Positions 17,771 to 26,003 of a stretch of DNA of 64,000 bases are shown here, piece by piece. Numbering within the stretch: the stretch's first letter is position 1; every line of letters starts with the position of its first letter. The stretch is from Hyphomicrobiales bacterium. GTDB lineage: Bacteria; Pseudomonadota; Alphaproteobacteria; Rhizobiales; Beijerinckiaceae. Below the pieces are notes generated by a model. That model had not been told where the DNA came from. It made no database searches and worked only from the letters and a program-made list of their open reading frames with translations. Both the position numbers and the translations under genes were made by a program. The DNA is taken from positions 62,001-126,000 of the forward strand of contig JAIXTP010000013.1 in NCBI GenBank assembly GCA_027483895.1, in the 5' to 3' direction.

Positions 17771-18235
17771 TCAGCCCTTGGCGGCGCGCTTGGCCGGCGC
17801 GCGGCGCGCCTTCGCACTCGTGTCCGCCACGACGGGCTTCCGGCCGAGGCCGCTGGCCCGCGCGAGTTCGGAGCGCTTCGCGGAGTAGCCGGGAGCCACC
17901 ATCGGGTAGCTGTCGGGCAGACCCCATTTGGCGCGGTACTCTTCGGGCGTCATGCCGTAGGCAGTGCGAAGATGACGCTTGAGCGACGTCAGTTTGCGGC
18001 CGTCTTCGAGGCAGATGATGTAGTCGTTCGTGACCGATTTCTTGACGGGAACGGCCGGCGTCTTCTCGACCGGAGCCGTTTCGGTGACGCCGTTGGCGGA
18101 TTTGGCGAGAGCCGCATGGACGTTGCGGATGACGTTCGCGATCTCGCTCGCGTCGATCTGGTTCTTGCTGACATAAGCGACGACGATATCCGCCGTCAGT
18201 TCGATCATATCGGTCTTCTGAATTTGTTCCGTCAT
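17771..18235 (-). CDS. mucR: MucR/Ros-family transcriptional regulator
   Basis: This 154-residue DNA-binding regulator carries the Ros/MucR core: residues 72-105 read YIICLEDG, SLKRHLRTAYG, MTPEEYRAKWGL, followed by PMVAPGYS and a basic tail (RRAPAKRAAK) that may aid DNA binding. The zinc-finger ligands of Ros (C-x2-C, H, H) are reduced here to C75, D78 and H88; the last histidine position reads A92-Y93. Such non-zinc variants are known in the family. MucR proteins act as global H-NS-like silencers at AT-rich targets in Hyphomicrobiales. It is monocistronic, with its own terminator and an AT-rich upstream region. Confidence 0.93.
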   Translation of the reverse strand: MTEQIQKTDMIELTADIVVAYVSKNQIDASEIANVIRNVHAALAKSANGVTETAPVEKTPAVPVKKSVTNDYIICLEDGRKLTSLKRHLRTAYGMTPEEYRAKWGLPDSYPMVAPGYSAKRSELARASGLGRKPVVADTSAKARRAPAKRAAKG

Positions 18236-18654
18236 GGCCTTCTCCGAAATTACCTTACGTAATGTAAGTCCGTTTCAATGCGTCTTCAATACGCCTTTTT
18301 CTTTAACGGCGCGTGAAAAGTGGATGAATGATGCACGTCTGAAAACCCTTGTCGAGTTGTTGTAGAGCGATAGGGAAACGAAATCGTGAATTCCGCTCCG
18401 GAAGTGCGCCGTGTCGACGCGCGGAAGATGAGCGATGACGCAGGCAGTCATCCAAGGTTGCATGATTTCCGGGCGCTCCCCGCAATACGGCGCTCGGCGC
18501 CGCGACTTCGCGCCCGTTCTGCTTTCGTCTCGACGCCTTTTCGGCTTCGCGTCTCGACGGGATCGCCGGACGGCCATGCGGAAACGGCTCTTGCGAAACG
18601 GGCGGCGACGGGTTCCGATCCGACGGAACAAGAAAAAGGCCCGGAGGAAACGAA
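18236..18654. other. 419-base region without a credible gene, containing the mucR promoter
   Basis: The part nearest mucR is AT-rich and contains a palindrome (listed separately). The rest holds several overlapping open frames on both strands that are Arg-rich and lack ribosome sites or recognisable motifs; I do not call them. Promoter elements for the gene starting at 18655 probably lie here, but I could not identify a convincing pair. Confidence 0.6.
18254..18268. promoter_or_regulatory. Palindrome in the mucR promoter, candidate autoregulatory site
   Basis: CTTAC-GTAAT-GTAAG is a 5-base inverted repeat with a 5-base spacer, 19 bases upstream of the mucR start in a locally AT-rich stretch. 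MucR proteins commonly repress their own gene by binding AT-rich sites with T-A steps, so this is a plausible operator or part of one. It has not been tested against other sites. Confidence 0.4.
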
Positions 18655-19179
18655 TTGGCCCGACTTCCTTATGCGGATCCGGAGGTTCCGGATCGCCGTG
18701 CGCTCGCGGATCGGATCCGGGCGGAGCGGGGGGACGTTCTTCACCTCTACCGCATGCTCCTGCACAGTTCGCCTATCGCGGAAGGCTGGCTGAACTATCT
18801 GACCGCCGTTCGTCAGAAGTGTTCGCTGCCGGGCGCGCTGCGGGAACTGGTGATCATGCTCGTCGCGCATCTCAACGGCGCGCCCTACGAGGCCGAGCAG
18901 CATGCGCCGATCGCGCTCAAGGAAGGCGTCACGCGCGCCCAGCTCGACGCTCTGGCCGATTGGGAAGCGTCCGACCTGTTTCCGCCGCGCGAGCGCGCCG
19001 TGCTCGCCTATACGCAGGCCATGACGCGGGACATCCACGTGCCCGACGCGATCTTCACCGAGGTCCGCAAGCATTTCGGCGAGACCGAACTCGTCGAACT
19101 CACGGCGACCATCGCGGCCTACAACATGGTCTCGCGCTTTCTCGAAGCGCTTCAGATCCATTCCGACGATCGTCCGTGA
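18655..19179 (+). CDS. Carboxymuconolactone decarboxylase-like protein
   Basis: This all-helical protein of about 174 residues belongs to the CMD/AhpD superfamily, with R-ELVIMLVAHLNGAPYEAEQH in the core. The CxxC peroxidase motif of AhpD is absent (the positions read A and E), so it is closer to decarboxylase-like or uncharacterised CMD proteins that keep only the histidine. The start is TTG at 18655: it follows GGAGGAA with a good spacing, and MARLPY is the usual opening of this family. Its stop overlaps the GTG start of the next gene (GTGA). Confidence 0.85.
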   Translation: MARLPYADPEVPDRRALADRIRAERGDVLHLYRMLLHSSPIAEGWLNYLTAVRQKCSLPGALRELVIMLVAHLNGAPYEAEQHAPIALKEGVTRAQLDALADWEASDLFPPRERAVLAYTQAMTRDIHVPDAIFTEVRKHFGETELVELTATIAAYNMVSRFLEALQIHSDDRP

Positions 19180-19997
19180 CAGGGGCCATCGATCCGTTCT
19201 TCGCAGCCCTGATCGTCCGGATGGCGAGCGCGATGGCGCTCGTCGTGGCGGCTTCGCTGTTCGTCGAACGGAGCGGACCTTTCCTCGGGGCGATGGTCGC
19301 GACGCTGCCGCTCTCGGCAGGGCCGTCCTACGTCTTCATCGCGATGGACCACGATGCGGCCTTCGTCGCGCAATCGGCACTCTCGACCCTCAACACGAAT
19401 GTCGGGACCGGCGCATTCGCCGCCGTCTACGCCCTGCTCGCCGCGCGGGTGGGCCTCGCGGGCGCGTTGGCGGGCGCCTATGCCGCCTGGGGCTCGATCG
19501 TCCTGCTGCTCGTGGGCGGAGGAGCCGGTCCTGCGACGGCCGTCGCGGCCAATGTCCTCGTCTATTGGGTCGGAATCCGCGCCACGCGTCTGGAACGCGG
19601 TGCGCCTCGACCGGCCCGGAGGCCGCGGCGTTGGTGGGAGATCCCGATCCGGGCCGTCGGCGTGATGGTCCTCGTGGCCGTCGTTGTCGTCGTCGGGCAC
19701 CGGCTCGGTCCCGAGGCCGCGGGGGTCGCGGCGGCTTTCCCCATCATCATGACGAGCCTGATCCTGATCCTGCACACCAGCGTCGGCGGCGCGGCCTCCG
19801 CCGCGACGCTGGCGCATGCCTTGCCCGGCATGGTCGGTTTCGGCTTCGCCGCCTTGGCGCTTCACCTCACGGCGCAGCCGCTCGGCAGCGCGATCGCGCT
19901 CTGCATCGCTCTCGGCGTCTGTCTGGCCTGGAACGGGATGCTGGTTTCGGCGGTGCGGCGCAGGGTGCGGACGACCGATCAGGCCGGCGCCGTCTGA
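19176..19997 (+). CDS. Polytopic membrane protein of unknown function
   Basis: This 273-residue, highly hydrophobic protein has about eight or nine membrane segments and a short basic loop in the middle (ERGAPRPARRPRRWW). I do not recognise the family; the arrangement suggests a small transporter or a membrane-component protein. The GTG start overlaps the previous stop (GTGA), so it is translationally coupled to the CMD-like gene and may act with it. The last 19 bases overlap the end of the convergent GntR gene. Confidence 0.75.
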   Translation: MTGAIDPFFAALIVRMASAMALVVAASLFVERSGPFLGAMVATLPLSAGPSYVFIAMDHDAAFVAQSALSTLNTNVGTGAFAAVYALLAARVGLAGALAGAYAAWGSIVLLLVGGGAGPATAVAANVLVYWVGIRATRLERGAPRPARRPRRWWEIPIRAVGVMVLVAVVVVVGHRLGPEAAGVAAAFPIIMTSLILILHTSVGGAASAATLAHALPGMVGFGFAALALHLTAQPLGSAIALCIALGVCLAWNGMLVSAVRRRVRTTDQAGAV

Positions 19998-20689
19998 CCG
20001 GACTGGGCGCTTTTGGCCCGCAGCGAGCGGACCATCGCGAGCTTCACCCCTGCGACATGTTCGCGCATGATGTTTTCGGCTCTGACCGGGTCCCGGGCCA
20101 TGATGGCCTCGTAGATCCGGTGATGTTCCTCGTGTCGGCGTTCCAATTCCCGGATCTCGAGCGTCACGATGATGCGGTTCGAGACCCTCGGCTTCTCATA
20201 GGAGATCCGGATCATCTCGGCGAGCATCCGGTTGCGGGCCGCTTCCAGCACCGTGTCGTGGATCACGACGTTCACGTCGCGGAACTGCACCATGAAGTCG
20301 GGGCCCAGAAGTGCGGCCTCCGCGAGCGCCTTGTCGCCCTTCGCCAAGGCCGCTTCGAGTGCCGTTTCCTGATCCCTGGTCAGGCCCCGCTCGGCCGCGA
20401 AACGGGCGGCCAGACCTTCGAGCGCGCCTCGGATTTCATAGGCGTCGATCATTTCGGGAATGGGAAAGTCGCGGACCATGTAGCCGCGGTTCGGGGCGTA
20501 ATCGACGAGGCCCGCGGCGGCCAGCGAATGCAGTGCGGCGCGGACGGGCGTCCGCGACACGCCGAGATGCTCGCTGAGGCGCACTTCCTGCAGGCGCTCG
20601 CCGGGGCCGAGCGCGCCGGACAGGATGTTTTCACGCAGCCAGTCGGTGACCGAAAGAGAACGCGTCACGCTCTGTTTCGACGTTTCCAT
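19979..20689 (-). CDS. GntR-family (FCD) transcriptional regulator
   Basis: This 236-residue regulator has an N-terminal winged helix (residues about 12-75; HLGVSRTPVRAALHSLAAAGLV is the recognition region) and a C-terminal all-helical FCD ligand-binding domain with the metal/ligand pattern (EIRGALEGLAARFAA, FHDTV-like VIHDTV, HHRIYEAI). Such proteins usually repress a neighbouring catabolic operon until its substrate or product binds. It is divergent from the hydrolase operon at 20898. I chose the ATG at 20689, where the winged-helix domain begins; the upstream frame runs through the promoter region and is not coding. Confidence 0.92.
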   Translation of the reverse strand: METSKQSVTRSLSVTDWLRENILSGALGPGERLQEVRLSEHLGVSRTPVRAALHSLAAAGLVDYAPNRGYMVRDFPIPEMIDAYEIRGALEGLAARFAAERGLTRDQETALEAALAKGDKALAEAALLGPDFMVQFRDVNVVIHDTVLEAARNRMLAEMIRISYEKPRVSNRIIVTLEIRELERRHEEHHRIYEAIMARDPVRAENIMREHVAGVKLAMVRSLRAKSAQSGQTAPA

Positions 20690-20737
20690 GCCTGCATCGC
20701 CTCGAGCGCGCCCAATCCGGTCCAGCCTGTGCCGTTT

Positions 20738-20796
20738 TGTATACAGCCGCACGACGGACGGCGTCGATATCTCGTTCTTGTCGTTGAATGTATACA
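20738..20796. promoter_or_regulatory. Two TGTATACA palindromes, candidate GntR/FCD operators
   Basis: TGTATACA occurs at 20738-20745 and again at 20789-20796, 51 bases centre to centre (close to five helical turns). Both fit the T-x-GTATAC-x-A type of site bound by FCD-branch GntR regulators. They lie between the GntR gene and the divergent hydrolase operon. A TTGACA hexamer at 20804-20809 beside the second copy is a likely -35 element for the rightward operon, so occupancy would block it. Confidence 0.65.
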
Positions 20797-20897
20797 AAAC
20801 AGGTTGACACGCAATCATCTGTATCCAAGCATGACGATATATCTGAAGCCCGCGCAGCTCTTCGGTCGAAAGGAGCGCGCGACCGGGAGCTGTTGAG

Positions 20898-22130
20898 ATG
20901 GTCGATATCGGCGACGGCGCGATCGAGAAGATCACGGAAAACCGCAACGCTCATTACCAGCCCTACGGCTGGCACCATTGGCCGGAGAGCCCGTGGTTCG
21001 CGTATCAGTTCCGGCGCGGGCTGGGCGAGACTCAGGAAGGCGGCGGCTCCGTCTCCGAGGTCTTCATGGCCGCCTCGAAGATCATCCCCGGCGACGAGGA
21101 GAGCTGGCACAAGGAGTGGCAGGCGATCGGCGATTTCAACTGGAATCGCGGCGTCGACGAGGAGAAGGCGGGCCATATCCGGACCGCAATGAACTGCTAT
21201 CTCCGTGCGGCCGACTATTACCGTCAGGCCGAATTCTTCCTGCAGCCCGACGATCCGCGTCGGCTTCCCACCTTCGAGAAGATGGAAGCCTGCTCGAAGA
21301 AGTTCCTGTCCTATCTCAACCCGCCCGGCTTCGCTGTCGACATTCCCTATGAGGACGGCAAGCCGATCTGCGGCTATTTCGTCCGCGCGCCCTTCCCGGG
21401 CAAGAAGCTCCCCGTGCTGATCTGCATGGGCGGCCTCGACTCGATCAAGGACGAGATGTGGTTCATGCAGGCGCACGGCGCCCTGCAGCGCGGCATCTCG
21501 GTGCTGATGATCGACGGCCCCGGCCAGGGCGGCACGCTGCGCCGCCACAAGGTCTACACCCGTCACGACTCCGAAGTGCCGATCGGCAAGGTGATCGACT
21601 GGCTGGAGACGCGCGACGACGTCGACACCAAGCGCATCGCGCTCTGCGGCTCCAGCTTCGGCGGCTATTACGCTGCGCGTGCGGGCTGCTACGAGCCCCG
21701 TCTGGCCGCGGTCATCTCGCACGGCGCGATCTGGGACGTGTCGGAACTCTGGGCGGGCAAGCCCGACGATTTCGGCCTCGCGATGCATATCCGTTTCGTC
21801 TTCGGCGCGAAGACGATGGCGGAGGCCTCCGAGATGATGAAGCCCTTCACGCTCGAAGGGCATCTCAAGAACATGAAGTGCCCCTACCTGATCCTGCACG
21901 GCGGCTACGACGTGCTGACCATGTCGGCGGCGACGAAGACCTATGAGAGCGCCAAGGCGAACGGGGTGGACGTGACGCTCCGCTTCATCACGCCGGAAGA
22001 AACCGGCGCGGAGCATTGCCAGCACGACAATCCGACCATCGGTCAGGAAATGCTCGCCGATTGGCTCGCGGACAAGTTCGGGATCGACCAGCGCGAGCTG
22101 CTCAAGACCGGCTGGAACCCGCTGATCTGA
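20898..22130 (+). CDS. Alpha/beta hydrolase, FrsA / 2,6-dihydroxypseudooxynicotine hydrolase-like
   Basis: This 410-residue cytosolic hydrolase has a long helical N-terminal region (about 1-140) before an alpha/beta-hydrolase core. The nucleophile elbow is GSSFGG with S253, followed by D338 in HGGYDV and H373 in GAEHC, a complete triad. The MIDGPGQGG segment and overall plan resemble the C-C bond hydrolase of nicotine degradation (2,6-dihydroxypseudooxynicotine hydrolase) and FrsA-like proteins. First gene of the operon behind the GntR operators, preceded by GGGAGC. The substrate is inferred only from resemblance; an esterase role is also possible. Confidence 0.85.
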   Translation: MVDIGDGAIEKITENRNAHYQPYGWHHWPESPWFAYQFRRGLGETQEGGGSVSEVFMAASKIIPGDEESWHKEWQAIGDFNWNRGVDEEKAGHIRTAMNCYLRAADYYRQAEFFLQPDDPRRLPTFEKMEACSKKFLSYLNPPGFAVDIPYEDGKPICGYFVRAPFPGKKLPVLICMGGLDSIKDEMWFMQAHGALQRGISVLMIDGPGQGGTLRRHKVYTRHDSEVPIGKVIDWLETRDDVDTKRIALCGSSFGGYYAARAGCYEPRLAAVISHGAIWDVSELWAGKPDDFGLAMHIRFVFGAKTMAEASEMMKPFTLEGHLKNMKCPYLILHGGYDVLTMSAATKTYESAKANGVDVTLRFITPEETGAEHCQHDNPTIGQEMLADWLADKFGIDQRELLKTGWNPLI

Positions 22131-22138
22131 ATCGCGCG

Positions 22139-22816
22139 ATGAACAGGGCGAAGACGAAACTCGCGGAAGGCGGTGCGCTGCTGTCGGTCAATCCCGGCGG
22201 CACGGCCCTTCCCGTCGTCGACGCGGCCGCCAAGGCGGGCGCGGACGTCCTGTTCATCGATTGCGAGCGCTCGGCGGTCTCGGTCGAGGGCGCCTATGCG
22301 ATGGCGCGCGCGGCGCGGGCGGCGGGGCTCGTCTCCGTGCTGCGCAGCCATTCCCGCGAGACGGCGGATCTCGTGCGTTACTTCGACTGCGGCGTGGACG
22401 GCATCGTTCTGCCGCAGGTGGAGACGGCGAAGCAGGCGGCCGATCTCGTCGCCGTGGCGCGCTATGCGACGCGCGGCCGCGAGGCCGAGCTGCTGCTGAT
22501 CCCGCAGATCGAGACGGTCGCCGCGGTCGAGGCGCTCGACGAGATCCTCGCCGTGCCCGGCGTCGATCTCTTCCTGATCGGCCCCAACGATCTCGCCCAT
22601 TCGATGGGCTTTCTCGGCGATACCTCGCGTCCGGAACTGATCCGGACGGTGGACGACGTCGCCGCGCGGATCCGCGCAGCGGGTCTCCGTTTCGGCCTCC
22701 CCGTCAATGCCGCGAATATCGGGGCTTGGACGGGGAAGGGCGCACAGTTCCTCTTCACGACGCTCGAACAGTTGCTCGGTCTCGGGGTCGCCACGCTCAA
22801 AAAGGGCAGCGCATGA
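22139..22816 (+). CDS. HpcH/HpaI family aldolase
   Basis: This 225-residue TIM-barrel protein matches class II pyruvate-type aldolases (HpcH/HpaI). The metal and substrate residues appear in FIDCERSAVS, VDGIVLPQVET, LIPQIETVAAV and DLFLIGPNDLAHSMG. Relatives cleave 4-hydroxy-2-oxo acids to pyruvate and an aldehyde at the end of ring-degradation pathways. I chose the ATG at 22139, where the barrel begins, eight bases after the previous stop; the longer frame upstream overlaps the hydrolase gene. It supports a catabolic pathway that ends in a hydroxy-oxo acid or a related malate-type ester. Confidence 0.88.
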   Translation: MNRAKTKLAEGGALLSVNPGGTALPVVDAAAKAGADVLFIDCERSAVSVEGAYAMARAARAAGLVSVLRSHSRETADLVRYFDCGVDGIVLPQVETAKQAADLVAVARYATRGREAELLLIPQIETVAAVEALDEILAVPGVDLFLIGPNDLAHSMGFLGDTSRPELIRTVDDVAARIRAAGLRFGLPVNAANIGAWTGKGAQFLFTTLEQLLGLGVATLKKGSA

Positions 22817-23277
22817 CGACCGTCCGGACCAAGCCGATCATCCGCGTCGCGCTCGAAGGGCATTGCCCGACGATGTCGCTGACGGAGGTGAAGGTGCGCG
22901 GTCACTCCTTCGTGATCGACGAACCGCCCTATCGCCACGGGACCGATGTCGGCCCCACGCCGCTCGAAACCATGCTGGGGGCGCTCGTCGCCTGCACCAA
23001 CGTGATCACGCGGCGCGTCGCGCATGAACGCGGCATCCCGCTGACGATCGCCAAGATCGAACTCGTCGGGCATCTCGATCACCGCGGCATCGACGACGAA
23101 GTCGAAGTTCTGGTTCCCTTTCCCCGCATCGAACTGGGCGTGAAGGTCCGCACGCAGGCGTCCGAAGCGGAAATCGAGGACATGCGGGCTGAAATCGCCC
23201 GACGCTGCCCTATGTCCGTCATATTGAGGCAGGCGGGCAGCCGCATCGAAGAAACCTGGACCGTAGAACGTTCATGA
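22813..23277 (+). CDS. OsmC-like protein
   Basis: This 154-residue protein has the OsmC/Ohr fold with both active-site cysteines: the first in LVACTNVITRR and the second in RRCPMSVILR. Family members reduce organic hydroperoxides in the cytosol, though YhfA-like members have unknown roles. The ATG overlaps the stop of the aldolase gene (ATGA). Its place inside a catabolic operon suggests protection against a reactive intermediate or a thiol-dependent catalytic step. Confidence 0.88.
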   Translation: MTTVRTKPIIRVALEGHCPTMSLTEVKVRGHSFVIDEPPYRHGTDVGPTPLETMLGALVACTNVITRRVAHERGIPLTIAKIELVGHLDHRGIDDEVEVLVPFPRIELGVKVRTQASEAEIEDMRAEIARRCPMSVILRQAGSRIEETWTVERS

Positions 23278-23284
23278 GGTCGCC

Positions 23285-24160
23285 ATGCCGATGATCCCGC
23301 GCGAGCGCATGCCCTTCAGCGCCATCGTCGACCGTCCGCCGCTGAAGCTGGACGGTCGCGTGATCGTCTGGACCATCGTCAACCTCGAGGTGTGGGACAT
23401 CTCGCGGCCGATGGCCCGTCAGGTCATTCCCGCCCCGACCGGGCAGGTGCTGCTGCCCGACGTCCCTAATTGGGGCTGGCACGAATACGGCATGCGCGTG
23501 GGCGTTTGGAGGTTCTTCGACCTCTACAAGCGTCTCGGCATCAAGCCGACGCTTTCGGCCAATGCGCGCATCTGCGTCGATTACGAGCGCGTCGCCCGAG
23601 AGGCGCTCGATGCCGGCTGGGAATTCATGGGCCATGCCTACGAGCAGATGCCGATCCACAAGGTCGAGGATCAGCGCGGCATGATCTTCAAGGCCATGGA
23701 CACGATGGAGAAGTTCACCGGCACGCGTCCGGTGGGCTGGCTCGGGCCGGGCCTGACGCAGACCTACGAGACGCCCGAGATCCTCGTCGAGGCGGGCGTC
23801 AAATACACCGGCGACTGGGTGTATGACGACGAGCCGACCGTGATCAACACGGACAACGGCAAGCTGGTCACTCTGCCCTATTCGGTAGAACTCAACGACA
23901 TTCCGATGATGATCGTGAAACATCACGAGTCGGATTACTGGCTCAAGCGGATCAAGGACTGGTTCGACCGCCTCTATGCAGAGGGCGCCGAACGGCCGAA
24001 GATCATGCCCATCGCCATCCACCCCTATGTCTCGGGCCAGCCGGACCGCATCGGCTATCTCGAGCAGGTCTACGAATACGTGAACCGGTTCGACGGCGTG
24101 GTGCACATGAACGGCGCCGAGATCCTCGACTGGTACACCGCGCAGAGGCCCGTGAAGTGA
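23285..24160 (+). CDS. Polysaccharide deacetylase-family protein (PuuE-like)
   Basis: This 291-residue protein has the NodB-homology barrel in the form seen in PuuE-type allantoinases and other cytosolic amide-ring hydrolases: VNLEVWD near residue 32, WEFMGHAYEQMPIH near 110 (metal histidines), GWLGPGLTQTYETPEIL, a TGDWVYDDEP strand, and IAIHPYVSGQPDR near the end. There is no signal peptide, so it is not likely to act on cell-wall sugar. Location just before the second importer operon, with stop and start overlapping (GTGA), points to a cytosolic amide or imide hydrolysis step. Confidence 0.85.
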   Translation: MPMIPRERMPFSAIVDRPPLKLDGRVIVWTIVNLEVWDISRPMARQVIPAPTGQVLLPDVPNWGWHEYGMRVGVWRFFDLYKRLGIKPTLSANARICVDYERVAREALDAGWEFMGHAYEQMPIHKVEDQRGMIFKAMDTMEKFTGTRPVGWLGPGLTQTYETPEILVEAGVKYTGDWVYDDEPTVINTDNGKLVTLPYSVELNDIPMMIVKHHESDYWLKRIKDWFDRLYAEGAERPKIMPIAIHPYVSGQPDRIGYLEQVYEYVNRFDGVVHMNGAEILDWYTAQRPVK

Positions 24161-25008
24161 ACCTCTTCCAAGTCCTCAACGGCGTCACCTTCGCCGCCCT
24201 GTTGTTCATCGTGGCGAGCGGGTTCACGCTCATCTTCGGTCTGCTCCGGATCGTGAACCTCGCCCACGGCGCGCTTTATCTTCTGGGCGGCTATTTCGGC
24301 TATTCGATCGCCTCGTGGAGCGGCAGCTTCGCGATCGGCATCGCTGGCGCGATGGCGGGCATCGCGATCTTCGGGCTTTTGCTCGAAGGCGGCCTGCTCC
24401 GCTTCGTGCGCGGCCATGAACTGCGGCAGGTGCTGCTGACGGTGGGCGTCGCCTTCGTCATCAACGACATGGCGCTGGTGGTCTGGGGCGGCGACAGCTT
24501 CACGGTTCCGATCCCCGACTTCCTGATGGGCGCCGTGCAGATCGGCCCGGTCTTCTATCCCAAATACCGCGTTTTCGTGTTCGGCGCGGGCGTGCTCGTG
24601 TTCGTCCTGCTGTGGCTCCTGATGAACAAGACGCGGCTCGGCGTGATGATCCGCGCGGGCGTGGACGATGCCGAAATGGTCGAGGCCTGCGGCATCAACA
24701 TCCGCAAGATCTATCTCTGGACCTTCCTGCTCGGGGCGGCGCTGGCCGGTCTCGGCGGCGTGATCGGCGGAGCGTTCCTGTCGCTCTACCCCAGCGCCGA
24801 CGCGGAAATCCTCGTGTTCAGCCTCGCGGTCGTGATCATCGGCGGCCGCGGCAGCCTGCCCGGCGCGGCGATCGGCGCGCTTCTGGTCGGCCTGCTGAAC
24901 AGCATCGGTCAGGTGATGTTCCCCGAACTCGCCTATTTCGTCATCTTCGGCCCGATGGCGGCGCTGCTCGCGTTCCGTCCGCTGGGCCTGTTCGGAAAGA
25001 CGGCCTGA
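24157..25008 (+). CDS. Branched-chain-type ABC transporter permease, LivH family
   Basis: This 283-residue permease has the LivH pattern: NGVTFAALLFIVASGFTLIFGLLRIVNLAHGALYLLG at the start, and a cytosolic loop IIGGRGSLPGAAIGALLVG near the end. About eight membrane segments. The GTG start overlaps the deacetylase stop, so expression is coupled to the catabolic genes upstream. It pairs with the LivM-like protein encoded one base after its stop codon. Confidence 0.93.
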   Translation: MNLFQVLNGVTFAALLFIVASGFTLIFGLLRIVNLAHGALYLLGGYFGYSIASWSGSFAIGIAGAMAGIAIFGLLLEGGLLRFVRGHELRQVLLTVGVAFVINDMALVVWGGDSFTVPIPDFLMGAVQIGPVFYPKYRVFVFGAGVLVFVLLWLLMNKTRLGVMIRAGVDDAEMVEACGINIRKIYLWTFLLGAALAGLGGVIGGAFLSLYPSADAEILVFSLAVVIIGGRGSLPGAAIGALLVGLLNSIGQVMFPELAYFVIFGPMAALLAFRPLGLFGKTA

Positions 25009-25009
25009 G

Positions 25010-25969
25010 ATGAGCACGCTTCTCTCGTCCGCAGCCCGCACCGCCTCGCCGCGTTCGGCCTTGGGGCTGCTCGTCGCGATCATCGCGGTCATGGCGCTCA
25101 TGCCGACCTTCCTGCCGACCTATCACGTGAGCGTCCTCACGCAGATCCTGATCTTCGGCGTGTTCGCGATGTCGATCGACATTCTCGCGGGCTATGCGGG
25201 GCGGACCTCGCTGGGCCATGGCGCGATCTTCGGCACGGCCACCTACGTCGTGCTCTACACGGTCACGCAATACGGCTTGCCGCTTTGGGCCGCGATCATC
25301 ATTTCGGTGCTCGCCGCGACGGTGCTGGCCGCGATCTTCGCGGCTCTCGCGATCCGGACCACGGGCGTCTACTTCCTGCTGCTCACCCTCGCGCTCGGCA
25401 TGATCGTGTGGGGCATCTGCCTGCGCTGGAGCGTGGTGACGGGCGGCGAGAACGGCATCCGCGGCGACATCCGGCCCGTCGAGATCGGCGACGCGCTGAG
25501 CTTCTACTACGTCACGCTGGTCTGCACCGTGGTGCTGACCTTCGCGATGTGGCGGTTCATCCGGTCGCCCTTCGGGCTGACGCTGAGCGGCATCCGCGAC
25601 AGCGCGGGCCGCATGCGCAGCCTCGGCTACGACGTTTCGCTGCACCTCTTCCTCGGCTTCGTGATGTCCGGTTTCTTCGCCGGACTCGCGGGCGCGCTCT
25701 ATGCCCTGTTCAACAACTTCGTCAGCCCCTCGACGGTCGCGCTCACGCAGTCGGTGACGGGTCTGCTGATGGCCATCGTCGGCGGCGTGGGCACGCTGTT
25801 CGGCGCTCTGATCGGCTCCTTCGTGATGATCACGCTGGAGAATTTCGTCAGCTACTACACCCAGCGCTGGCCGACCGTGCTCGGCCTCGTCTTCATCTTT
25901 ACGATGATCTTCGCGCCGGCGGGCGTGCTCGGAACGATCCGGGCGCTCCGCAGCCGTCGCCGGGGATGA
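25010..25969 (+). CDS. Branched-chain-type ABC transporter permease, LivM family
   Basis: This 319-residue permease has the LivM core AMSIDILAGYAGRTSLGHGAIFG near residue 55, a middle block with SLGYDVSLHLFLGFVMSGFFAGLAGALYA, and the GGVGTLFGALIGS coupling loop. Unlike the first importer, this permease is not fused to an ATPase. It ends 34 bases before the binding-protein gene. Confidence 0.93.
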   Translation: MSTLLSSAARTASPRSALGLLVAIIAVMALMPTFLPTYHVSVLTQILIFGVFAMSIDILAGYAGRTSLGHGAIFGTATYVVLYTVTQYGLPLWAAIIISVLAATVLAAIFAALAIRTTGVYFLLLTLALGMIVWGICLRWSVVTGGENGIRGDIRPVEIGDALSFYYVTLVCTVVLTFAMWRFIRSPFGLTLSGIRDSAGRMRSLGYDVSLHLFLGFVMSGFFAGLAGALYALFNNFVSPSTVALTQSVTGLLMAIVGGVGTLFGALIGSFVMITLENFVSYYTQRWPTVLGLVFIFTMIFAPAGVLGTIRALRSRRRG

Positions 25970-26003
25970 ATATCTGTCACGCGAACCTCGGAGGGATACG
26001 AGT

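Noticed and set aside
18275-18631. Open frame of 118 codons on the minus strand upstream of mucR
   Set aside because: Arg-rich composition, no ribosome site, no recognisable motif, and it overlaps the control region of mucR and the start region of the next gene.
23285-24160. Cell-wall or chitin deacetylase role
   Set aside because: No signal peptide or membrane anchor, motifs follow the PuuE-like cytosolic form, and the gene is in a transporter/amide operon.
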